The position numbers and the translations under genes are program-made. A stretch of DNA of 64,000 bases from Kribbella soli (GTDB lineage: Bacteria > Actinomycetota > Actinomycetes > Propionibacteriales > Kribbellaceae), in assembly GCF_004331345.1 (NCBI RefSeq), contig NZ_SJJZ01000002.1, forward strand, positions 806,001-870,000. The letters run 5' to 3'. The notes under the pieces are model-generated. The model saw only the letters and a list, made by a program, of their open reading frames with translations. It was not told where the DNA came from and searched no databases. Positions 8,733 through 16,645 of this stretch are shown in pieces; within the stretch, counting starts at the first letter, position 1, and every line of letters starts with the position of its first letter.

Positions 8733-10252
8733 CAACACTCGAACTGGATCGATCCTCGGCCGACGGTGTCGCACAGGCCCGGGAGCGGACGTTCGCCGGG
8801 CTGCGTTCGGCGATGCCGCCCGGCCTGATGGCCGAAGCGCTGCGCTGTAGCGGGCGGCTCCTGGACGAGCTGCCGCACCGGCAGGAGCTGGAGCGCAACC
8901 TCGTCCTGGTGGCCTTCGGCGGCGGCAAGGACAGCGCGTACATGCTGGCCTTCGTCCGGGCGATCCAGCTGATCCTGGACCGCGTCCACGGCCGCACGTT
9001 CCGGATGCGGGTGGCGACCAACCGGCACGCCGGAATGCCGCGCGCCGTGCTGGAAAACATCGACCGCGAGTACCAGGCGCTGGGGCTCACCGACGACCCG
9101 GACTGCGAGCTGCTGCTCGTGGACGGCGACGAGATCAGCGAGTTCGACGTCGACTCCCCGCAGCGCGAACACGTCGTACGGCGTAATCGGCTCGACATCC
9201 TGATGACCGGTCACCGGACGTTCGCCGACGGACGGCCGACGTTCTGCAACTCCTGCAACCTCAGCGTCTTCAACGCCTTCGGGCTGGCGGCGGCGTACGG
9301 CGACGGCGCCGACGTACTCATCACCGGCGACTCACCGCAGGAGCAGCGTCAGTACAGCTTCTGGGTCGGCCGGCTGGCCCAGAAACTGCGCACTGCCCCC
9401 GCGGAACGGCCGCGCGCGAACGGGAACGGATTCGGCCGGATCCTCGGCAGGCTCGACGACATCTCCCAGTCGTACTTCGCCGACATCCACGGCCCGGACG
9501 CGACCGCCGCGATCACCGAGCGCCGGGTCAGCGTGGATGTTCCGGATCGGCTGCGGTTCTTCACCGTCTACGCCGAGACCGACTACGCGGCCGGGGGCCA
9601 CTTCGAGCTGCTGACCGGCTTCCTCGGCTTCCAGTTCGACGACCTCGCGTTCAGCTTCACCGAGTCCGACTGCGCGAACCCGGCGCTGATGGCGCACCTG
9701 CGCGGCCTCAAGGCCGAGCGCCTCTTCCAGCGTTCGTACGACGAGGGTCTGAGCGAGTACGTCGAGTTCGCGCTCGGGCTGATGCGGAAGAAGGACATCC
9801 CGGAGGAACTGGTCGAGATCATGCGTACCCGGTACGACGGCCCGGACGCACCGGTCCGGATGCGGCGGGCCGCCGAGGAGTACGCGCTGACGACCTTCGG
9901 GCTCACCGAGGAGCACCTGGTCTGCATGACCTACTCCCCCTTCGCCGGACAGGGTGCCGGGCTCCAGCAGTTCCTGGATCGCGAGTACCCGGCCCTGTCC
10001 GTGCGGATCAGCGACATCCACAGCCTGCTGGCCGGTCCGGCCGAAGATCCCACGCTGGAAGCCGAACTGGAGCGGATCAGCGGACTCACACCGAGCCAGT
10101 TGCGCGTGCTGTACAGCCGGTCCGTACAGAGCACCGGCGGCGGTACGCCGGTCATCGACCTGATCCTGGCGGGCGATCCGCACAAGGCAGTCATCGAGAC
10201 CCGGCACTCCAAGGACGGTCCGAACACCTTCGAACAGATTTCGGGACGGTAG
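8729..10252 (+). CDS. PP-loop ATPase (adenine nucleotide alpha-hydrolase superfamily)
   Basis: A 507-residue cytoplasmic enzyme. VLVAFGGGKDSAYML at about residues 60-74 is a PP-loop (SGGxDS type) that binds ATP and adenylates a substrate, as in TtcA, TilS and N-acetyl-sugar amidotransferases. A FCNSC pair near residues 171-175, followed by VLITGDSPQEQRQY, recalls members that activate a carbonyl before amide or thio transfer. The family member cannot be named from sequence. It lies between the N-hydroxylase and the cupin, with a 2-base gap to the cupin, so it is surely part of the same operon. A role as an amide- or amidine-forming ligase in the pathway is inference. It is longer than most PP-loop enzymes; the C-terminal 250 residues are unassigned. 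Confidence 0.8.
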   Translation: MTTLELDRSSADGVAQARERTFAGLRSAMPPGLMAEALRCSGRLLDELPHRQELERNLVLVAFGGGKDSAYMLAFVRAIQLILDRVHGRTFRMRVATNRHAGMPRAVLENIDREYQALGLTDDPDCELLLVDGDEISEFDVDSPQREHVVRRNRLDILMTGHRTFADGRPTFCNSCNLSVFNAFGLAAAYGDGADVLITGDSPQEQRQYSFWVGRLAQKLRTAPAERPRANGNGFGRILGRLDDISQSYFADIHGPDATAAITERRVSVDVPDRLRFFTVYAETDYAAGGHFELLTGFLGFQFDDLAFSFTESDCANPALMAHLRGLKAERLFQRSYDEGLSEYVEFALGLMRKKDIPEELVEIMRTRYDGPDAPVRMRRAAEEYALTTFGLTEEHLVCMTYSPFAGQGAGLQQFLDREYPALSVRISDIHSLLAGPAEDPTLEAELERISGLTPSQLRVLYSRSVQSTGGGTPVIDLILAGDPHKAVIETRHSKDGPNTFEQISGR

Positions 10253-10254
10253 CC

Positions 10255-10731
10255 ATGGTCGTACACATCTCCCGGCTGGATCGCGACAACCTGCTGCACG
10301 AATACGGCGTGGACACCCAGCGCCTGCAGCCGTGGCCGGTCCTGAACGCGCCGTTCGAGACCAGCTATGCGGTCTGCCGGGCGGGGACGGTCTCCAAGCT
10401 GCACACGCATCACGAGCAGGAGATCTTCGTCGCCGTCTCCGGGGAGTGCGTGGTCGAGTGCGGCGGTGAGCGGCAGCCCTTCCGGGCCGGCGACGTCGCG
10501 TACTTCACGCCCGGCCAGCTGCACCGGGTGCACAACCTCACCGACGAGGACTTCGTCTTCTGCAGCATCTGGTGGGACCCGGAGATGGCCCACCGGTTCC
10601 TTGCCGAGTACGCCGGATCGGACACCGAGACGTTCGCCGCCGAGGCCGCCGCGAACGCCGACGAGAACGCCCGGGCCGCCGAGGCCGTTGAGAACGCCGA
10701 GACCGCCGAGCGAGTAGGAGCCAGCCAATGA
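10255..10731 (+). CDS. cupin protein (split hydrazine-synthetase cupin component)
   Basis: A 158-residue cupin. Metal-ligand candidates are HTHHEQE at about residues 51-57 and the histidines in GQLHRVH near 88-92, matching the two cupin motifs. The C-terminal 35 residues are an Ala/Glu-rich low-complexity tail. Its stop overlaps the MetRS-like start as ATGA, so the proteins are made in coupled, probably equal amounts. In hydrazine synthetases such as Spb40 a cupin domain is fused in front of a MetRS-like domain, and the cupin carries out the N-N bond-forming rearrangement. Here the same order is kept as two genes. Function by context is inference. Confidence 0.85.
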   Translation: MVVHISRLDRDNLLHEYGVDTQRLQPWPVLNAPFETSYAVCRAGTVSKLHTHHEQEIFVAVSGECVVECGGERQPFRAGDVAYFTPGQLHRVHNLTDEDFVFCSIWWDPEMAHRFLAEYAGSDTETFAAEAAANADENARAAEAVENAETAERVGASQ

Positions 10732-12368
10732 CCCAACTGCTGCCGTCCGACGACAACCGTCCCGTCCTCGTCCTCGGTCCGAACCCGACCCCGAACGGCG
10801 GCATGCACCTCGGCCACATCGCCGGGCCGTACCTGGCCGGCGACGTCTACGCCCGGTACCAGCGGGCCCGCGGCCGGAACGTCATCTTCACCTCGGAAAC
10901 CGACGACAGCCAGACGTATGTGGTGGCATCGGCGGGCCGGGCGGGCATCACGCCCGAGGAGTTGTGCAAGCAGTCGACCGCGAAGATCCAGTCGGCGCTG
11001 AGCGCGACCGGCATCTCGATCGACGGGTTCGGCCCGTTCGACCAGACCTACCGCGCCACCGTGCTGCAGTACTTCAGCGCCTTGCACTCCGCCGGCGTGT
11101 TCCGGCTGAAGACCGTCCGGTTGCCATACCTGGAACGGACCGGCGAGTTCATGGTCGAGGGCCTGATCGAGGGCGACTGCCCGGTCTGCCTGACCAGCAG
11201 CCGCGGCGGCCTGTGCGAAACCTGCTGCCACCCGAACAACTTCGACCAGCTGATCAACCCGCATTCGACGATCAACCCCGACGACAAGCTCACCTACCGC
11301 GAGGCCACCATCATGGTGCTGCCGCTGGAGGAGTACCGCGCGCAACTGACGGCGTACCACGACAAGCTGGCGGCGCACCGGCGGCCACACGTCCGGCAGA
11401 TGATCGCCGAGCTGCTGTCCCGGCCGTTGCAGGACGTGCCGATCACGTTCCCGCTGAACTGGGGTATCGATGCCCAGTTCCCGGAGGTCCCGGGGCAGGT
11501 GCTGAACGCCTGGCTCGAACTGATCCCGGCCGGCATGTTCACCACGTCGTACGCCGCCGCGAAACTCGGCCGCGACACCGTGCCCGGCGAGCTGTGGCGC
11601 AAGGCCGAGAACCTGCGGATCGTCCACTTCCTCGGCTTCGACAACGCCTACTACTTCTGCCTTCCGCACATCGCGATGCTGATGGCGCACGGCGACAAGT
11701 ACGTCTGGCCGGAGTCGATCATCAACAACGAGTTCTACGAGCTGGAGAGCTCGAAGTTCTCCACCAGCAAGGGACACGTGCTGACCCCCGAGGAGCTGCT
11801 CGAGGAGGTGCCGCGCGATATTGCCCGGCTGTACCTGGCGCTGACGGCACCGGAGTACCAGCGGTCCACCTTCAGCCGGTCGGGACTCGACACGATGGCC
11901 GAGGAGCGGCTGGTCGGCCCGTGGAACCAGCTGGCCGGCATCCTCGCCAAAGCCGTGGCGAACGCCGGCGGCGACAGCAGTCGGCTACCGGTCTCGGACG
12001 CGGGACGGCAGCGCGTGGCACTGATGCTCGAGCGGTTCGACCTCGGCTACGAGATGCCGACGTTCAACCTGAACCGTTCGGCGGACACCGTGCTGGTCCA
12101 GATCGACCGGTTGCGACGACAGGCGACGGCCCTCGACGGCTGCGGTCTCGACGAGCAGCCCGGGGCCTGGGGCGACCTGTTCTGCGAGGTCAAGGCGCTG
12201 CTCGCACTGGCCTCGCCGATCCTCATCGACCTGGCCGCCGCGGCCCGCGACGCCGGCGTTTTCGACGACTCGCCAGAGTCCGGAACCCTGGTCGCCGGAG
12301 CTTTCGACGCCACCGAGGTCACCCCGTTCGCGCCTCCGTTGCTGGCGGCCGACGTGGCCGTCGGGTGA
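10728..12368 (+). CDS. methionyl-tRNA synthetase-like protein (split hydrazine-synthetase component)
   Basis: A 546-residue class I aminoacyl-tRNA-synthetase homologue. NPTPNGGMHLGH places the HIGH motif at residues 27-30, a four-Cys zinc knuckle (CPVC...CETC) lies near 151-167, and KFSTSK near 343-349 stands in for KMSKS. The gene overlaps the cupin by four bases and is followed after 6 bases by the DAO gene. In characterised hydrazine synthetases the MetRS-like part uses ATP to join an amino acid (glycine or glutamate) to N-hydroxylysine as an ester that the cupin rearranges to a hydrazine. I infer that role; a second housekeeping MetRS is much less likely given the context. Confidence 0.88.
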   Translation: MTQLLPSDDNRPVLVLGPNPTPNGGMHLGHIAGPYLAGDVYARYQRARGRNVIFTSETDDSQTYVVASAGRAGITPEELCKQSTAKIQSALSATGISIDGFGPFDQTYRATVLQYFSALHSAGVFRLKTVRLPYLERTGEFMVEGLIEGDCPVCLTSSRGGLCETCCHPNNFDQLINPHSTINPDDKLTYREATIMVLPLEEYRAQLTAYHDKLAAHRRPHVRQMIAELLSRPLQDVPITFPLNWGIDAQFPEVPGQVLNAWLELIPAGMFTTSYAAAKLGRDTVPGELWRKAENLRIVHFLGFDNAYYFCLPHIAMLMAHGDKYVWPESIINNEFYELESSKFSTSKGHVLTPEELLEEVPRDIARLYLALTAPEYQRSTFSRSGLDTMAEERLVGPWNQLAGILAKAVANAGGDSSRLPVSDAGRQRVALMLERFDLGYEMPTFNLNRSADTVLVQIDRLRRQATALDGCGLDEQPGAWGDLFCEVKALLALASPILIDLAAAARDAGVFDDSPESGTLVAGAFDATEVTPFAPPLLAADVAVG

Positions 12369-12374
12369 TCCCAG

Positions 12375-13508
12375 ATGCGCATCACCGTGGTCGGTGGTGG
12401 CGTCGTCGGCCTGCTCACCGCCGTCGAGTGTGTTCGCGCGCCCGGCGTGACCCGGGTCGAGCTCGTCGACGCCGGTCCGATTCCGTCACCGATGGCCACC
12501 TCGAACGACCGGCTCCGGGTGGTCCGGGCCCTGCATCGCGGCGAACCGGCGCTGACGTCGGCGGCAGCCCGAGCGCACGCCGGCTGGTTGGAGGTCGAGA
12601 GCCTGATCGGCTCGCGGTTCTATCACCCGTCCGGTGCGCTCACTGCGATGCCGGACCAGAACGTTGCGGCGACGCTCGCCGTCCTCACCGCGGCAGGTGC
12701 GAGAGCCTGGGGACTCTCGCAGATCGACCTGGCCGGGCGGTATCCGTGGATCCGGTTCCCGCCCGGGTCCGGAGCCGTGCTGGAGGCGACAGCCGGCGTC
12801 GTCCTCGCCGACCAGGCGCTGGTCGCGGTGGCGCGTTGGCTCGGCAGCCAGCCGCAGGTTCGGCTGCACCCGCACCAGCAGGTCGTCGAGGTGACCCAGC
12901 ATGACCAGGGCGGAATGATCCGGTTCGCTGACAGCACGACTCGTACCGCCGACCGGGTGGTCGTGGCCGCTGGGCCATGGTCCCGCGAGCTGGTGCCGGC
13001 CGCCGTCGCCTCCGATCTGACGTTGTACCGGCAGAGCGTGCTGTCGTACCGGCCGCAGTCGGCCGGAATGCCTGCGGTCCTCGGGCTCGGTCCGGCAGGC
13101 GACGCCTGGTTGATGTCGGCGCCGGCGCATTCGGACGCTTCGTTGCGGCTGAGCGCGGCCAGCGCCTGCCGGCCGGCCGCAGCGATGACCGACCCGGTCA
13201 CCCCCGATCGCTGGCGCGAACACCTCATCAGCGTTTTCACCGGGGTGCTCCCGGGCTTCGATCCGGCGGCGGTGGTCAACTGCTTCGACGGCTTCTACCT
13301 GTCCGAGCGGACCCGTGGCGGGCCGCTACTGGCGTCGTACGGCGCGGGCGCGGTCTGGGCGTACGCCGCGTGCGGCGGAATGTCCTTCAAGTTCGCACCG
13401 CAGATCGCCCGCGCGATTGCCGATCGCGCTGTCGGCGCGACCCCGCGCCCGACCGGCCTGGACTCGGTCGACCGGCCGCGATTCCTCGCCGCGGCCGGGA
13501 AGGAGTAG
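12375..13508 (+). CDS. FAD-dependent D-amino-acid-oxidase family oxidoreductase
   Basis: A 377-residue flavoenzyme of the DAO/glycine-oxidase fold. The N-terminus is a dinucleotide-binding loop (ITVVGGGVVGLLTAVE), and VVVAAGPWSRELVP in the middle and a C-terminal AYAACGGMSFKFAPQIA are typical of the family. It starts 6 bases after the MetRS-like gene. In the s56-p1 pathway a homologous enzyme (Spb39) oxidatively cleaves the hydrazine-linked lysine intermediate and releases hydrazinoacetic acid. The same step is proposed here from gene order and family, not from direct evidence of substrate. Confidence 0.88.
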   Translation: MRITVVGGGVVGLLTAVECVRAPGVTRVELVDAGPIPSPMATSNDRLRVVRALHRGEPALTSAAARAHAGWLEVESLIGSRFYHPSGALTAMPDQNVAATLAVLTAAGARAWGLSQIDLAGRYPWIRFPPGSGAVLEATAGVVLADQALVAVARWLGSQPQVRLHPHQQVVEVTQHDQGGMIRFADSTTRTADRVVVAAGPWSRELVPAAVASDLTLYRQSVLSYRPQSAGMPAVLGLGPAGDAWLMSAPAHSDASLRLSAASACRPAAAMTDPVTPDRWREHLISVFTGVLPGFDPAAVVNCFDGFYLSERTRGGPLLASYGAGAVWAYAACGGMSFKFAPQIARAIADRAVGATPRPTGLDSVDRPRFLAAAGKE

Positions 13509-13514
13509 AGAACC

Positions 13515-14771
13515 GTGAAGCTACTTGCCCTCGAAGCCGTCCAGAACGCCCGCTACTACCAGTCCCGCTACCGCCAGATCGAGGAGTTCGGCGGCACTCT
13601 GTTCGTTCTCAACGGGCTCGGTGAACCCGGTTACTGGCCGGACGCGCAGTACCGGATCGCCGGCTCCAGGCACATCGACGACATCATCGCGACCGCCCGC
13701 GCGTGGCATGCGCACGAGCGGTTCGACGGCGTGCTCACCTTCTCGGAGTCCGGCGTACTCACGGTTGCCGCGGTGGCCGACGCCCTCGGCCTGCCCGGAG
13801 TCGGCCTGGACGCCGCGCGGATCAGCCGGAACAAGCTGCTGATGCGCGAGGCCCAGTTGCGCGGTGGCGCACCGGTCCCCCGCTTCCGGCTCGCAGCCGA
13901 CGTCACCGCCGCGCTCGCGGCCGCGGACGAGTTCGGCTACCCGATCATCCTCAAGCCGACTTTAGGTGCCGCGAGCAACTTCGTGTTCAGGATCGACGAC
14001 CCTGACGAGCTGCGGTCCCGGTTCCCGCAGGCGCTCGAGGGGATGGCGGCGATGTCCTGGTTCCAGATGGAGGCCGACGGAATCGACCTCGGCCCGAACG
14101 GACTGCTGGTCGAGTCCTTCCTGGACGGCCGGGAACTGCAGATCGAGGCGCTCGCCTGGGACGACGAGGTGTACCTCGGCTCGATCGTGGACCGGATCAC
14201 GGTCGAGGGCAGCACGTTCGACGACGACGCCCACCGGGCGCCGACGACCCTCGACGCCGGAGAGCTGGCCGCTGTCCACGAGGTCGTGGCGACGGCCGCC
14301 CACGCGCAAGGTCTGCGGCGCAGCGTGATGCACGCCGAGGTCCGTTTCCACCAAGGCCGGCCGCACCTGCTGGAGATCGCCGTCCGCCCCGGCGGCGGCG
14401 GGCTGGACTACTTCGCCCGGCTGAGCGCCGGCTACTGCCCGATCCGCGCCACGATGGCCGTCGCCGCCGGAACGAAGCCCGACGTGCACCACTACCGGCC
14501 GACCGGCGTGCATCTGGCCGGTACCTGCCTGATCGGCGGGCCCGGCCGGGTCGAACAGATCACCGTGCCGCCCGCGGTGGCCGGGTCCGACCGGGTGTTC
14601 TTCCTGAAGATCACGGCCAAGCCCGGCGACGTGATCCGCCGCCCGCCGGACGGCAACAACATCCTCGGCTTCCTCTGTACCAGCGGGTCGACGTTCGACG
14701 AGGCGATCCGGACGGCGTACGAGTTCGCCGGGCAGATCGACGTACGCCTGACGGCAGCTACCCGCGCCTGA
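13515..14771 (+). CDS. ATP-grasp carboxylate-amine ligase 1
   Basis: A 418-residue ATP-grasp enzyme that should join a carboxylate to an amine through an acyl phosphate. The GTG at 13515 follows AAGGAGTAGAG. PIILKPTLGAASN near residue 142 is the nucleotide-binding lysine strand, and a later EVRFHQGRPHLLEIAVRPGGGG carries the metal-binding Glu and catalytic Asn/Arg-type region (here IAVRPGG in place of the usual IN-x-R). This motif layout is that of BacD/L-amino-acid-ligase-like and carnosine-synthase-like proteins. It lies 6 bases after the DAO gene, so the hydrazine product is its most likely substrate (inference). Confidence 0.85.
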   Translation: MKLLALEAVQNARYYQSRYRQIEEFGGTLFVLNGLGEPGYWPDAQYRIAGSRHIDDIIATARAWHAHERFDGVLTFSESGVLTVAAVADALGLPGVGLDAARISRNKLLMREAQLRGGAPVPRFRLAADVTAALAAADEFGYPIILKPTLGAASNFVFRIDDPDELRSRFPQALEGMAAMSWFQMEADGIDLGPNGLLVESFLDGRELQIEALAWDDEVYLGSIVDRITVEGSTFDDDAHRAPTTLDAGELAAVHEVVATAAHAQGLRRSVMHAEVRFHQGRPHLLEIAVRPGGGGLDYFARLSAGYCPIRATMAVAAGTKPDVHHYRPTGVHLAGTCLIGGPGRVEQITVPPAVAGSDRVFFLKITAKPGDVIRRPPDGNNILGFLCTSGSTFDEAIRTAYEFAGQIDVRLTAATRA

Positions 14772-14796
14772 CCCAACCCGACGAGAGGTGACCCGG

Positions 14797-16587
14797 ATGT
14801 CCACCGTGTTGTCCGAACAGCAGTCCGACCAGCCGTCCGAGGCCGGCCGGCCGATCGAGGGTGGCACCGTCACCTGGGCCTGCAACCCCGGCTTTCCGCC
14901 GGCCGCCATCTTCCCGTTCACGCCGCGGGAACGGATCGGCATCCGCAACCTGTACGAGTTCCAGGTGCTGATGTTCCGCCCGCTCTACTGGCTCGGCCGC
15001 GAGGGCAGGCCGGAGGTGAACCCCGAGCTGAGCCTGGCCTATCCGCCGGAGTGGAGCGAGGACGGGCTGAGCGTCACCGTCACGCTGAAGCCGTGGCAGT
15101 GGTCCAACGGTGAGCCGATCTGCGCCGACAACGTGATGTTCTGGGTGCACATGATGGCGGTCAAGGGCGACCGGCTCGGCTACTACGTCCCCGGGTACTT
15201 CCCGGACAACCTGGCGTCGTACGAGAAGGTTGCCGAGGACAAGGTCCGGTTCACCTTCGACCAGGTGTACTCCAGGACCTGGGTGGAGATGAACCAGCTG
15301 TCGCTGATCACCCCGATGCCGAAGGCCTGGGACCGGACGGCGAGCGGCCCGGCGCAGGCGTCGTACGACGTGGCCGACATCCCCGCCGTCTACGACTATC
15401 TGGTGTCGCAGAACGGCGAGTGGACGATGGAGGCGAATCACTTCCGTGGCGGCTGGGCCGAGAGCCCGGTGTGGAGCGTCGTCAACGGCCCGTGGCGGCT
15501 GAAGAGCTACACCGTCGACGGCGTCGTCACCTTCGTCCCGAACGACAAGTACTCCGGCCCGAACAAGCCGCACCTGGACGAGTTCCGGCAGGTGCAGAAC
15601 GACACCGACGAGCTGATGTACGAGCGCCTGCAGGCCGGACCGGACGCGCCGGACGGGATCCAGATCGGGTATCTGCCGTTCGGGATGGGCCTCACCGACG
15701 ACGGCGAGGATCCGCTCGCGGACTCGTACCGGCTGGTGCCGCAGGACGTGTTCGTGGTGCGCTACATGCCGTTCAACTTCGACAACGACTCCACGGCGGC
15801 ACGGATCTACAAGCACACCTACGTCCGGCAGGCGCTGCAGATGTGCCTGGACCAGGACCGCGCGATCCGGGAGATCTACCACGGCAACGCGTACCGGATG
15901 GACGGGCCGGTGCCGCCGTCGCCGGCCAACCCGCACGTGTCGCCGAAGCAGCGCAAGGACCCGATGCCGTTCGACGTCGACGCCGCCCGCGACCTGCTCG
16001 AGGCGCACGGCTGGGACACCAGCACTTTGCCGGCCGGCTGCGTTCAGCCGGGTGAGGTGGCCGGCTGCGCCGGTGAGGGTGTCGACATCGGTGACCGGCT
16101 CTCGTTCACGATCCGGTACGTCGAGGGCAAGATCGCGCTGACCAGGCTGCTGGAGATGTACCGGGAGGACGCCGCCAAGGCCGGTATCGAGCTGAAGCTG
16201 GAGCCGGTGTACGGGTCGGTGATGGTGGCCGAGGATCACAGCCCCGGTGTCGCGAGCAAACGGCTGTGGGAGATCAACACCTGGAACGGTGGCTGGTCCT
16301 TCTACGGTCACCTGACCGGCGAGATGCTGTTCCGCACTGGTGGCGGCAGCAACTTCGGGGACTACAGCGACCCGAAGGCCGACGAACTGATCGATCGGAC
16401 GGTGCACAGCGACGACCCGGAGGCGATGTACGAGTACCAGGACTACATCGCCGAGCAGGTGCCGACCATCTGGTCGCCGGGCTTCCCGAACCGGATGTTC
16501 GAGGTCGCGAAGAACCTGCGCGGCGTCGAGCCGGTCAACCCGTACGGCCTGATCAACCCCGAGGACTGGTACTACGTCGAGAAGTGA
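14797..16587 (+). CDS. peptide-type solute-binding protein homologue without signal peptide
   Basis: A 596-residue member of the family-5 (oligopeptide/dipeptide, DppA/OppA) solute-binding fold: GGTVTW near the start, YPPEWSEDGLSVTVTLKPWQWSNGEPICADNVMFW in two stretches and a C-terminal EQVPTIWSPGFPNRMF. The ATG at 14797 has a GAGAGG ribosome site 9 bases upstream. The N-terminus (MSTVLSEQQSDQPSEAGRP) is polar, with no hydrophobic core and no lipobox Cys, and no ABC permease or ATPase gene follows. It would thus stay in the cytoplasm and may act as a carrier, chaperone or enzyme for a pathway intermediate. A missed upstream exporting start seems unlikely because the previous gene ends 25 bases earlier. 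Confidence 0.82.
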   Translation: MSTVLSEQQSDQPSEAGRPIEGGTVTWACNPGFPPAAIFPFTPRERIGIRNLYEFQVLMFRPLYWLGREGRPEVNPELSLAYPPEWSEDGLSVTVTLKPWQWSNGEPICADNVMFWVHMMAVKGDRLGYYVPGYFPDNLASYEKVAEDKVRFTFDQVYSRTWVEMNQLSLITPMPKAWDRTASGPAQASYDVADIPAVYDYLVSQNGEWTMEANHFRGGWAESPVWSVVNGPWRLKSYTVDGVVTFVPNDKYSGPNKPHLDEFRQVQNDTDELMYERLQAGPDAPDGIQIGYLPFGMGLTDDGEDPLADSYRLVPQDVFVVRYMPFNFDNDSTAARIYKHTYVRQALQMCLDQDRAIREIYHGNAYRMDGPVPPSPANPHVSPKQRKDPMPFDVDAARDLLEAHGWDTSTLPAGCVQPGEVAGCAGEGVDIGDRLSFTIRYVEGKIALTRLLEMYREDAAKAGIELKLEPVYGSVMVAEDHSPGVASKRLWEINTWNGGWSFYGHLTGEMLFRTGGGSNFGDYSDPKADELIDRTVHSDDPEAMYEYQDYIAEQVPTIWSPGFPNRMFEVAKNLRGVEPVNPYGLINPEDWYYVEK

Positions 16588-16594
16588 CCTGACA

Positions 16595-16633
16595 AGAACA
16601 CTGCCCCGGCCGATCCGGCCGGGGCAGTGTTCT
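16595..16633. terminator. bidirectional hairpin terminator
   Basis: A perfect 18-base-pair stem (arms 16595-16612 and 16616-16633) with the 3-base loop ATC lies between the convergent solute-binding protein and P450 genes. The core is CTGCCCCGGCCG. This is among the strongest hairpins in the window and probably ends both transcripts. Confidence 0.9.
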
Positions 16634-16645
16634 GTTCGGTGAAGG

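Noticed and set aside
10728-12368. Housekeeping methionyl-tRNA synthetase
   Set aside because: Position between cupin and DAO genes with translational coupling and a degenerate KMSKS (FSTSK) argue for the hydrazine-synthetase role.
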